Shown here one piece after another: positions 1 through 7,992 of a stretch of DNA of 64,000 bases. The notes below the pieces were generated by a model. That model was not told the DNA's origin and did not search any database. It saw only the letters and a program-made list of their open reading frames with translations. Origin of the DNA: Aerolutibacter ruishenii (lineage in GTDB: Bacteria > Pseudomonadota > Gammaproteobacteria > Xanthomonadales > Xanthomonadaceae). The position numbers and the translations under genes were made by a program. Each line of letters starts with the position of its first letter. Position 1 is the first letter of the stretch. The stretch lies in assembly GCF_007830115.1 (NCBI RefSeq), contig NZ_VLKP01000010.1:95453-159452 (forward strand), given 5' to 3'.

Positions 1-457
1 TTTCACCCGTGGGCGACACCATGGCAGTGGGGGCAGCAGCCGCGGTGGGAGCGGTCATCGGCTGGATTGCGGGCATGGTCGCGGCGGATTGCGCTCGCGT
101 GTCCAACGCGATGGGGGCGGGAGTTGCGCCTGCCAGCGTCGCTGAGGCAGTCGCCGCTGGTGGCGCTGGCATGGTTGCAGCGTCCTGTACCTGTTCGACG
201 GCGGTGTCATCCACTGCATTGACAGTGGCGGTTGCCTCGGGCGTCTGGGGCCGCACGCCGGTGATGGGTGTGCGCCCCAGCCACAGCCAGCCGACAAGGG
301 CCAGCGCGGCCGCTGCCGCTGCCGGCCACAGCCAGGCGGGTGCGCCAGCCAGTGGCGTGGCATCGGCGCGGGGTGCGGCGGCCAACACGTCGCCGGCGAC
401 CTGCGCCTTGCGGCGTTCGGCTTCGGACTTGCGCAGCGCGTCGAGGATCAGGGACAT
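1..457 (-). CDS. gspB: GspB-like general secretion protein, partial (C-terminus off the left edge)
   Basis: The minus-strand frame opens with ATG at 457 and stays open to base 1, giving 152 residues without a stop. The protein begins MSLILDALRKSEAERRKAQ, the typical opening of GspB/ExeB-type proteins. A single membrane segment lies around residues 42-60, followed by an Ala/Pro/Thr-rich linker of the periplasmic part. The C-terminal GspB domain is outside the window. The start lies only 3 bases after the stop of the ExeA-like ATPase gene, so the two are surely co-transcribed, as for the gspA-gspB pair. In other bacteria this pair helps insert the type II secretin through the peptidoglycan. The role is inferred from family and context. 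Confidence 0.75.
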   Translation of the reverse strand, partial: MSLILDALRKSEAERRKAQVAGDVLAAAPRADATPLAGAPAWLWPAAAAAALALVGWLWLGRTPITGVRPQTPEATATVNAVDDTAVEQVQDAATMPAPPAATASATLAGATPAPIALDTRAQSAATMPAIQPMTAPTAAAAPTAMVSPTGE

Positions 458-460
458 CGC

Positions 461-2104
461 TTACTCCAGCACGGTGCGCAGGCGCGGACCGGGGTCGCGT
501 GCGGCCAGGGCCATGAGGGTCTGTGGACCCACCACGCCATCGGCGACGATACCGCGCGTTGCCTGGAAAGCACGGATGGCGTCGGCCATTGCCGCGTCCA
601 GCACGGCCGGCCCGGTGTAGGCGGGTTGCAGGCGGGCGTGGATCCAGTCCACGCCGGGTCCGTACTGGCCGCCAGTAAACGGGGGCTGCACCGGTGCGGG
701 CGCGCGCCACAACGCGGCGTACTCGCCGCGCCAGACACGGTCCAGGGCGATGCGGTCGATGTCCACGATGCGCGCGCCCAGGTGCAGCCGCAGGCGCACG
801 GCGTCGGCCCCCAGCAATGCGGCCCAGGCGGTGTGGCCATCGGCCTGCAGCTTCAGCATCAACGGGCGGCCGAGTGCGACCAGGGTGTCCAGTTTGCCCG
901 TCCCTTGCAGGCAGCGCAGGCCGTTGCCCAGCTGTGGTGGGCAGGCGGCTGCGGCATCGACGTCGATGGCAGGTTGCGACCACGCCTGCAGCAGGGGACG
1001 CCATGCCTGCGATGGCGCCCCCGCCATGTTGGCAATCGCAAGCGTCAGGCCAGTGGCGTCCAGCTGCTGTGCCCGGGTGACGGGCATGCGGCTGCCGGTC
1101 TTGCTGTGGAGGTCGGCCGCCGGCAAGTCCGCGCCGTTTCGACGCGTGGTCGGGACCGGCGCGGCATCCCGCCGTGCGTCAATCGTCGTGGCGGCCTGGG
1201 TGCGCGGCCACAGCCACGCGGCGGTCCCTATGGCGAGCACGGCCACACCCGCGGCCAAGGCCATCGGCCAGCGTCGGCCGCGCGGTGCCGCAGTCGCCAG
1301 GACCTCGGTGGCCGCCGCATCCACCCATTTCGGCCCGATCATGCTCTCGTCGTGCGCGTAGCCGGCCAGCAGCGCGCGTTCGGCGATGACGTTGGTCAGA
1401 CGTGGCACGCCGCGCGACCAGGTGTGGATGCGCCGCGTGGCCGCCTCGGTGAACGGGAAGCGCTGGCCACCGGCCACCTTGTAGCGGTGGCGCAGGTAGG
1501 CATCGGTCTCGGCGGTGCTGAGCGGGGTCAGGTGGAAGCGCGCGGTGATGCGTTGCGCGAGCTGGCGCAGGTCTTCGCGCGCCAGCATGCTGCGCAGTTC
1601 GGGCTGGCCCAGCAGGATGATCTGCAGCAGCTTCTGCGTGTCGGTTTCCAGGTTGGTCAGCAGGCGGACCTGTTCCAGCGCATCCACCGACAGGTTCTGC
1701 GCTTCGTCAATGATCAGCACCACGCGCAGGCCCTGCGCGTATGCCTCCAGCAGGTAGCGGTTGAGCAGGTCGACCAGTTGCTTGAGGCTGCCGCGCCTGC
1801 CGTCCAGGTCCAGGTGCAGTTCCTCGCAGATGGTTTCCAGCAGTTCCACCGGACTCAGGCGTGGGTTCAGCACCAGCGCCACGCGCGCGTTGTCGGGCAG
1901 TTGTTCCAGCAGCAGCCGCGAGAGGGTGGTCTTGCCGGTGCCGACCTCGCCGGTCAACTGCACGAAGCCGCCGCCGCCACCCTGGCCGATGCCGTACAGC
2001 AAGTGCGCCAAGGCGTCCCGGTGGCGCTCGCTGAGGAACACGAAGCGCGGGTCGGGGGTAATCGAGAACGGCGGTTCCCTGAGGCCGTAATACTCGAGGT
2101 ACAT
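461..2104 (-). CDS. exeA: ExeA/GspA-like AAA ATPase with peptidoglycan-binding domain
   Basis: This 547-residue protein begins MYLEYYGLREPPFSITPDPR, the hallmark of the ExeA/GspA family. Walker A GEVGTGKT is at 52-59 and Walker B with DEAQ is near 128-136. A single membrane helix lies around 283-303. A periplasmic part follows, ending in a PG_binding_1-like repeat (about 485-540, with VDWIHARLQ and GVVGPQTLMAL). Known members couple ATP hydrolysis to rearranging peptidoglycan so the type II secretion secretin can assemble. It is followed after 3 bases by gspB. No other gsp genes are visible in the window, so the secretion system it serves cannot be named. Confidence 0.88.
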   Translation of the reverse strand: MYLEYYGLREPPFSITPDPRFVFLSERHRDALAHLLYGIGQGGGGGFVQLTGEVGTGKTTLSRLLLEQLPDNARVALVLNPRLSPVELLETICEELHLDLDGRRGSLKQLVDLLNRYLLEAYAQGLRVVLIIDEAQNLSVDALEQVRLLTNLETDTQKLLQIILLGQPELRSMLAREDLRQLAQRITARFHLTPLSTAETDAYLRHRYKVAGGQRFPFTEAATRRIHTWSRGVPRLTNVIAERALLAGYAHDESMIGPKWVDAAATEVLATAAPRGRRWPMALAAGVAVLAIGTAAWLWPRTQAATTIDARRDAAPVPTTRRNGADLPAADLHSKTGSRMPVTRAQQLDATGLTLAIANMAGAPSQAWRPLLQAWSQPAIDVDAAAACPPQLGNGLRCLQGTGKLDTLVALGRPLMLKLQADGHTAWAALLGADAVRLRLHLGARIVDIDRIALDRVWRGEYAALWRAPAPVQPPFTGGQYGPGVDWIHARLQPAYTGPAVLDAAMADAIRAFQATRGIVADGVVGPQTLMALAARDPGPRLRTVLE

Positions 2105-2151
2105 GGCTGCCGTAGTGGCGGGTGTCGGCGCCTAGCCTGCCACGAAACCGG

Positions 2152-3117
2152 TCAGTCGGCGACGTGCTTGGCCTCGGCGGTGCCCAGCACCTCCGGGTGT
2201 TCCACGGGGTGGCGGTTGGCCAGGCGGTTGAGCAGTGGCTGTGCGAACACCGCCGCCAGGATGATGACCACACCCAGATAAAACTGCGGGGTCAGCTCGT
2301 GCTGCTCGCCCAGCAGCACGATCGCCAGCAGGATGGCGTACACCGGTTCCATGTTCACCGCCATCTGCGCGGCGAAGGCGTTCATGTGGCGCAGTGCCAC
2401 CAGCGACAGGGTGAAGGGCAACAGTGTGCACACCATGGCGAGCACCAGCAGGTAGAGCGCGTCGCTTGTGGAGGGCATGACGAACAGGTCGCCGGCGAAG
2501 GCGGGGAAGATGGCCGGCATCACCGGGGCCAGCAAGGTCAGGGTCAGTGCACCGGCACCCAGTTCCAGTGCGGTGACGGTGAGCGGGTCGCCGTGCTCGA
2601 CCATGCGCTTGTTGAGCGAGCCGAACAGCGCCACGAACAGTGCCGACAACGCGCCCACGGCGATCCCCAGTCGCATGTCCGGGGGCACGCCGCCCACCAC
2701 CAGCGCCACGCCCGGGAGCACGGCGATGCCCAGGATCAGTTCGCGCTTGTAGAAGCGGGTTCCGGCCAGCCAGGGTTCGACCAGGGCGGTGAACACGGTG
2801 GCCAGTGCCATGCACGTGGCCCCCACCGAGGCATTCGACAGCTTGATGGAGCCGTAGAAGGTCAGCCAGTGTAGGGCGACCAGTACGCCGATGCCGGAAT
2901 AGACCAGGATCAGCCGGCCCGACATTGCCCGCAACCCGCGCCAGACACGCGGCACCAGCGCCAGGGCGAGCACCACCAGCACCATGCGCCACCACACCAG
3001 CGGCAACGCGGGCAGGGTGATCAGCTTGCCGAGGATGGCGGTGAAACCCCACAACAACACGCAGAAGTGGATCTGTAACTGGGCTTTGGCGGCAGGGGTC
3101 ATGGGCATGGGCGGCAT
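2152..3117 (-). CDS. EamA/DMT-family membrane transporter
   Basis: About 321 residues with around ten hydrophobic helices in two repeated halves, the EamA (DMT superfamily) layout. The first helix holds HFCVLLWGFTAILGKL; the motif NMEPVYAILLA in the second half is typical of the family. The frame is open upstream to 3288, but that extension is Arg/Pro-rich and overlaps the start of the diguanylate cyclase gene on the other strand. ATGs at 3117, 3108 and 3102 are all possible; no clear ribosome site decides between them. The substrate is unknown; relatives export amino acids or metabolites. It is divergent from the GGDEF gene. Confidence 0.82.
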   Translation of the reverse strand: MPPMPMTPAAKAQLQIHFCVLLWGFTAILGKLITLPALPLVWWRMVLVVLALALVPRVWRGLRAMSGRLILVYSGIGVLVALHWLTFYGSIKLSNASVGATCMALATVFTALVEPWLAGTRFYKRELILGIAVLPGVALVVGGVPPDMRLGIAVGALSALFVALFGSLNKRMVEHGDPLTVTALELGAGALTLTLLAPVMPAIFPAFAGDLFVMPSTSDALYLLVLAMVCTLLPFTLSLVALRHMNAFAAQMAVNMEPVYAILLAIVLLGEQHELTPQFYLGVVIILAAVFAQPLLNRLANRHPVEHPEVLGTAEAKHVAD

Positions 3118-3182
3118 TATCGACCATCGCCGCTGGCAAGGCGCGATTGACGCCCGCGGGGCGAGCTGCCTACGATCGGGCC

Positions 3183-5177
3183 ATGCATTGGCCAACATGG
3201 GTGATCGCAGCACTGTTGGGGGTTGCGGCACCGTGGACAATGGCCGCGGACACGCCCGTGACCGCCGAAGCGCTGCGTCGCCAGCCACGCTTTCCCGCTG
3301 ACTTCGAGGCGCTGACCTATCCGCAGCGGATCGACTGGCTGCAGCGGCAACTTGAGGCGGCCGACAGCCCCGTGCGGCGCTACCAGCTGGTCAGTGAGCG
3401 TGCATTCGAGCACTACGCCAATGGAGCCAACGCCGAGGTGGTGGTGGCCTGCCGCGAGGTGGCACCACAGGCCTTCCATCTGGAGTACCGCTTTGTCTGC
3501 GCCGCGGCGGACGAACGCGACCCGGCCGGCAGCATCCAGGGGATGCTGGACGTGCATGCCGACGCCATGGCCGCCGGTAAAGTCAATCTGGCGGTACAGG
3601 TCCTGTCCACCGCGGCCTGGGTGCAGTCCGCGGCCGGCGACGTTGCCGGCGCCTTCCGCAGTTACGAACAGGCGCTGTCGCTGGCGGAGCATGCCAGTCC
3701 GGAAACCCTGAACGATGTCACCCTGAACACGGCCACGTTGTACGTGATGCACGGCGACCGCGAGTACGTGCAGAAAGGCGTGGCGCTGCAGGTGGAGACC
3801 ATTGCGCGTTTCAGGAAGCTCAAGGCGGAACGGCCGGACGCGGCGGCGTACTTCGACGATGTCATCGCGCTGACGCAGTACAACGCCGGAGTGGCGCATG
3901 CGCTGCATCTGCAGGATTACGCCCGGGCGTTGCACTGGTTTGGCCGGTTGGATCCGCGCAACCGCGAATTGCGGAAATCCGCGCTGGTGTTCTCCGCCCT
4001 GTCCGCGACGGAGCTGGGGCGCACGTCACAGGCTCGCGCATGGCTCGCGGCTTCGCGCGCGGCTCCCGCGAGCAGCGAAATGGATACCGCCTACCTGGCG
4101 TGCTACCAGGAGTTGATCAAGGCGAAGTTGAACGGGACCGCGCAACTGGCGCCATGCCGCGACCTGGCCGAGAACACGCCTCTGGAAGTCAGCCTGGACA
4201 TCTTCAAGCGCATGGCCGACCTGCCGCAGCCGGCTTGGCGGCAGGCCGGCATGGAGCGGTTGCACGGGCTGTTCGTCGCCAAGCTGGAGCCCCAGCTCAA
4301 GCAGAGTTCTATGCGGGCGGCCTCGCGTGCCGAGCTCAGCCGCTTGCAGTTGGAGTCGAAGTTGAACGGCCAGTTGCTGGAAAAGGAGCAGGCACTCAAG
4401 CGCGCGGAGCAGGACAAGCTGCGCGGACAGCGCCTGTTGACGGCGGCAGTGGTGGCCATCCTGCTGCTGGTGCTCCTGGTGATCGCCCTGCGGCTGAGGC
4501 ACGACCGCAGGCTGGCACGGCAATTCCTGTCGATGAGCGTGCACGATGGCCTGACCGGGCTGCACAACCGCCGGCACTTCGAGCACCACGTCGAGCGGGA
4601 AATCAACCTCGTCAAACGCGCGCAGCAGGAAGGTACCGGGCAGTCGATCGCGCTGTGCCTGTTCGACATCGACCATTTCAAGCGCATCAACGACAGTCAC
4701 GGCCACGACGCGGGCGACGCGGTGCTGAAGCAGTTCGCACAGCGCATCAAGGCGGTCACGCGCGACTCCGACCTGCTGGTGCGCTGGGGCGGTGAGGAGT
4801 TCCTGCTGCTCGCGCGCTTGGCGCATGCCGGCGAGTCGCACCACATCGCCGAGCGCATCCGTACCGTGGTGGCGACGCAGCCTTTCACGCTGCCGGACCA
4901 GCGCGTGCTGGACGTGACCTGCACCGTTGGCGCGGTGGTCTATCCGCGCGCGGTGGGCGGCGAAAGCGACGTACCGTGGCAGCGCCTGGTGCAACTGGCC
5001 GACGCGGCCTTGTACCTGGGCAAGCGGAAGGGGCGCAACTGCTGGGTCTGCATCGATAACGTGGTGGACACCGCCGCGCTGGACCGCATCCTGGCGCAGG
5101 ATCTGGAAATCTCCGTCCGCGAGGGGTTGATCGTGCTGGGGGACGGGCTCGAACCATCCGGCGTGGCGAGCGCGTGA
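3183..5177 (+). CDS. TPR-containing membrane GGDEF diguanylate cyclase
   Basis: The 664-residue product starts with a signal peptide (MHWPTWVIAALLGVAAPWTMA), which is why ATG 3183 is preferred over 3147. Residues about 30-380 form an exported helical, TPR-like sensor region. A coiled stretch (ESKLNGQLLEKEQALKRAEQ) leads into one membrane helix near 420-440, then a cytoplasmic GGDEF domain. The active-site motif is GGEEF at 536-540. An RDSD inhibitory site sits exactly five residues before it (527-530), so it should make cyclic-di-GMP from two GTP and be product-inhibited. The input signal is unknown. No EAL domain is fused. Confidence 0.9.
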   Translation: MHWPTWVIAALLGVAAPWTMAADTPVTAEALRRQPRFPADFEALTYPQRIDWLQRQLEAADSPVRRYQLVSERAFEHYANGANAEVVVACREVAPQAFHLEYRFVCAAADERDPAGSIQGMLDVHADAMAAGKVNLAVQVLSTAAWVQSAAGDVAGAFRSYEQALSLAEHASPETLNDVTLNTATLYVMHGDREYVQKGVALQVETIARFRKLKAERPDAAAYFDDVIALTQYNAGVAHALHLQDYARALHWFGRLDPRNRELRKSALVFSALSATELGRTSQARAWLAASRAAPASSEMDTAYLACYQELIKAKLNGTAQLAPCRDLAENTPLEVSLDIFKRMADLPQPAWRQAGMERLHGLFVAKLEPQLKQSSMRAASRAELSRLQLESKLNGQLLEKEQALKRAEQDKLRGQRLLTAAVVAILLLVLLVIALRLRHDRRLARQFLSMSVHDGLTGLHNRRHFEHHVEREINLVKRAQQEGTGQSIALCLFDIDHFKRINDSHGHDAGDAVLKQFAQRIKAVTRDSDLLVRWGGEEFLLLARLAHAGESHHIAERIRTVVATQPFTLPDQRVLDVTCTVGAVVYPRAVGGESDVPWQRLVQLADAALYLGKRKGRNCWVCIDNVVDTAALDRILAQDLEISVREGLIVLGDGLEPSGVASA

Positions 5178-5209
5178 GCCACGCCGAGGGCTGCGCCGCC
5201 GAGCGGCGG

Positions 5210-6094
5210 TCAATTCGTGGGCAGGGCGGTCAGCCAGTCGAGAAAGGCGCGCGCGGCGGGGCGCACGCGCCGGTGCGAGGGGTACACGACGTAGTAACTC
5301 CATCGGGCCGGTAGTGCCGGGCCCGGCAGAGGCACCAGCCGGCCGCTGGCAAGGTAATCGGTCGCAATCCTTTCGCGCGCGAGCATGGCCCCCAAGCCGC
5401 GTGCGGCGGCTTCCAATGCGTCCGTGGAGTCGCTGAAGACGTAGCGGGCGTCGGTGTCCACCCCGTGCACGCCCGCGGCACGAAACCAGTCGGGCCAGCC
5501 TTGGCGCCCCAGGTCGGACACCAGCGGGAGTCGCGCGACGTGTGCCGGTTCGGTCACCTCCGCCAAGCCCGGCAAGGTGGGTGCGGCCACGGGAAACAGC
5601 GATTCGGTCATCAGCGGGTGCGCGGTGAGTCCTGGCCAATGGCCGGGACCGTGGCGCACGCCCAGGTCCGGGCCGCCTTCGTCGAAACGGGTCAGGGCGA
5701 TTTCGGTGTCGATGTTGACGCGTATCTCGGGATGTGCGGCGGCAAAATCCGGCAGGCGAGGCAACAGCCAAGCGTGGGCCCAGGAGTGCAGGGTGGTGAT
5801 GCGCACGCGCTCGGTGTCGTGGCGTGCGGTGCGCAGTTGGCGCAGGGCTTCCTCCATGTCGGCCAGCGCGCTGCCGGCGGCATCGGCCAGTTGCCGTCCC
5901 TCGGCGGTGAGCGAGACGCCGCGGGCATGCCGCTGGAACAGCACTGTGCCCAGCCGACTCTCCAGCTTGCGCACGTGGTGGCTGACCGCGCTGGCGGTCA
6001 GGTGCAGCTCCTCCGCGGCGTGGGCGAAGTTCTGGTGGCGAGCGGCCGATTCGAACGCCGCCAAGGCTGGGAGCCAGTCCGATCGCAGGGCCAT
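5210..6094 (-). CDS. LysR-family transcriptional regulator (GcvA-like)
   Basis: 294 residues: an N-terminal winged helix-turn-helix (ALAAFESAARHQNFAHAAEE, about 8-60) and a LysR substrate-binding domain (about 90-290). ATG 6094 gives the family's usual length and has GAGG eight bases upstream; the open frame extends further but crosses into the divergent transporter. The subfamily resembles GcvA-type regulators. The gene is divergent from the EamA transporter at 6201, the normal arrangement for a LysR regulator and its target, so it probably controls that transporter and itself from the 106-base gap. The co-inducer is unknown. Confidence 0.88.
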   Translation of the reverse strand: MALRSDWLPALAAFESAARHQNFAHAAEELHLTASAVSHHVRKLESRLGTVLFQRHARGVSLTAEGRQLADAAGSALADMEEALRQLRTARHDTERVRITTLHSWAHAWLLPRLPDFAAAHPEIRVNIDTEIALTRFDEGGPDLGVRHGPGHWPGLTAHPLMTESLFPVAAPTLPGLAEVTEPAHVARLPLVSDLGRQGWPDWFRAAGVHGVDTDARYVFSDSTDALEAAARGLGAMLARERIATDYLASGRLVPLPGPALPARWSYYVVYPSHRRVRPAARAFLDWLTALPTN

Positions 6095-6096
6095 CT

Positions 6097-6197
6097 GAGC
6101 CTCAAATCTGGTTTGTGTCTGACCTCGAAAGTATGCGCTTGTGGCTGACGCGCGCGATAGGACAATGTCCGCTCGACAAGAGTCAGATTGGAGCCTC
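6097..6197. promoter_or_regulatory. Divergent control region between LysR regulator and EamA transporter
   Basis: The gap holds a short dyad CAAA-N5-TTTG at 6103-6115, a plausible LysR-type site. In addition, a 14-base arm next to each start codon is repeated in inverted orientation: 6097-6110 read on the minus strand and 6184-6197 on the plus strand agree at 12 of 14 positions (CAGATT-GAG-CTC core). Both arms include the GAG/GGAG ribosome-site bases. The binding function is inferred only from position and symmetry. Confidence 0.35.
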
Positions 6198-6200
6198 CCC

Positions 6201-7094
6201 ATGAACAGCGTCGCGGTCCCTGCCCTCGACACCCATCCGGCCAGCGGCTGGTTGACCCCGCTCGAGCTCGGCCTGCTCGGCGCCATCTGGGGGGCCTCGT
6301 TCCTGTTCATGCGCGTGGCGGCTCCGCATTTCGGCGCGATGCCGCTGGTGGAGGTGCGCCTGGCGCTGGGTTCGCTGGTGCTGCTGCCGTTCCTGTGGCG
6401 CGCCCGTGCGCAGTTCCCGGCGCGGTTATGGCCCAGGCTGGCGATCATTGGCGCGATCAACTCGGCGGTGCCGTTCATGCTGTTCGCGTGGGCGGCACAA
6501 CGCGCCCCGGCGGGCATCGGTGCGATCGCAAACGCGATGACGGTGTTGTTCACCGCGCTGGTCGGCTTCCTGTTCTTCGGCGAGAAGATCGGCTCGCGGC
6601 GGGCAACGGCGCTGCTGGTCGGCTTTGCGGGTGTGGTGGTGCTGGCCAGTGGCAAGGTGGCCGGGGCCAGTATCGGCTGGGCAGTGGCGGCCGGCGCTGG
6701 TGCGTCGCTGCTCTACGGTTTGGGCATCAACCTGGTGCGCCGCCACCTGACCGGTCTGCCGGCGGCGGCGGTGGCCTCGGCTACGCTCGGCGTGTCCGCG
6801 CTGCTGACCCTGCCGTTTGCGGTGGCCACCTGGCCGCAGGCGCCGATCCCCGCGGCGTCGTGGTTCTCGGCGGCGATGCTCGGCGTGGTCTGCACCGGCG
6901 CGGCCTTCGTCATGTACTACCGGCTGATCGCGCGCATCGGCGCCAGCCGCGCTTCGACGGTGACCTACCTGATCCCGGTGTTCGGCGTGGCGTGGGCGTG
7001 GCTGCTGCTTGGCGAGCCGTTGACCCTGACCATGGGCATCGCGGGCGCATTGATCCTGGGCAGCGTTGCGATCAGCCAACGCGCAGCGAAGTGA
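6201..7094 (+). CDS. EamA/DMT-family membrane transporter
   Basis: 297 residues with about ten membrane helices in two EamA halves; GAIWGASFLFMRVAAPHFG opens the first and GINLVRRHLTG lies between the halves. ATG 6201 is preceded by GGAG at 6190-6193; an in-frame upstream start at 6141 lies inside the regulatory gap and is less likely. The divergent LysR gene is the probable regulator. Its 3' end overlaps the convergent DUF72 gene by 23 bases. Relatives export amino acids, drugs or metabolites; the substrate cannot be read from sequence. Confidence 0.87.
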   Translation: MNSVAVPALDTHPASGWLTPLELGLLGAIWGASFLFMRVAAPHFGAMPLVEVRLALGSLVLLPFLWRARAQFPARLWPRLAIIGAINSAVPFMLFAWAAQRAPAGIGAIANAMTVLFTALVGFLFFGEKIGSRRATALLVGFAGVVVLASGKVAGASIGWAVAAGAGASLLYGLGINLVRRHLTGLPAAAVASATLGVSALLTLPFAVATWPQAPIPAASWFSAAMLGVVCTGAAFVMYYRLIARIGASRASTVTYLIPVFGVAWAWLLLGEPLTLTMGIAGALILGSVAISQRAAK

Positions 7095-7992
7095 GCCGCT
7101 GCAGCAGGGCCATCGCTGCAGCCGGGTTGCGTTCCTTGGCGGCGCTGATGAAGTAGACGAACACCTCCCGCGGTACCTCGGGAGGCGCGTCATTGGAGAG
7201 ACAGGGCAGGTCCTCGGGCTGCCCGCCACCGCCCCAGGTGCGCGCGTGTCGGGCCCAGCGATCCAGTTCACCGGCGGGGTAGCCGGTGGCCTCGCCGGGC
7301 CGTGAACGCATCAGCCGCGCATAGACGAAATCCGCGGTGACATCGGCGAAGGACGGGTACTCGTCCGAATCGGTGAACACGGTGGCCATGCCGTGGCGTC
7401 GGGCCAGGGCGATGAACCCCGCATCGACGAACGCGGGGTCGCGCACGTCCAGCACGTGGCGCCAGCGGCGGCCGTGGGCCCGCGTCGGCAGCAGGGCCAG
7501 GAACGCCTCGAAGTCGTCGCGCTGCAAGCGAACGCCGCTGTCGAACTGCCACACGATTGGTCCAAGCCGATCGCCCAGTGCCGCGATGCCGCCAAGGAAG
7601 TCCTCCACCTGCGGCCCGGTCTTCGCCAGCGCCCTGGATTGCATGATCCGCATCGGCGCCTTGGCCGAGAACACGAAGCCGTCCGGCGTCTCCGCCGCCC
7701 ACCTGGCGTAGGTCTCCGGCTTCTGCGTGCCGTAGTAGGTGCCGTTGATTTCGATGGCGGTGACATGGCGGCTGGCGAACTCCAGTTCGCGCCGTTGCAC
7801 GAGTTCCTTGGGGTAGAAGTTGTCGCGCCACGGCGCATACACCCAGCCGCCGATGCCGACACGGATGGGCGGAGCGCCGCGGGCAGGCCCATCCGCGGAC
7901 GGTGCGGGATGGTCAGCGCGATCCGCGGGTGGAGCGGCGAACAGGTCGCCGCTCGAGTCACCGGATGTTGACGGGCGCTGCCTCCGGATCAC
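7072..7992 (-). CDS. DUF72 (YecE-like) protein
   Basis: 306 residues starting at a GTG whose GTGA overlaps the stop codon of the upstream DUF885 gene by 4 bases, implying translational coupling. After a Pro/Ala-rich leader of about 43 residues, the DUF72 TIM-barrel-like domain begins at RVGIGGWVYAPWRDNFYP. Conserved pieces include EINGTYYGTQKPETYARWA, FVFSAKAP, VWQFDS and a late YARLMRSR. The family's biochemical function is not established. No Met start fits between the leader and the domain. Confidence 0.8.
   Translation of the reverse strand: MIRRQRPSTSGDSSGDLFAAPPADRADHPAPSADGPARGAPPIRVGIGGWVYAPWRDNFYPKELVQRRELEFASRHVTAIEINGTYYGTQKPETYARWAAETPDGFVFSAKAPMRIMQSRALAKTGPQVEDFLGGIAALGDRLGPIVWQFDSGVRLQRDDFEAFLALLPTRAHGRRWRHVLDVRDPAFVDAGFIALARRHGMATVFTDSDEYPSFADVTADFVYARLMRSRPGEATGYPAGELDRWARHARTWGGGGQPEDLPCLSNDAPPEVPREVFVYFISAAKERNPAAAMALLQRLTSLRVG

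Noticed and set aside
626..2281. Long plus-strand open frame (551 codons) opposite the ExeA gene
   Set aside because: It mirrors a confirmed gene in a G+C-rich region. The product is rich in Gln, Arg, His and Gly with no domain, typical of an antisense shadow.
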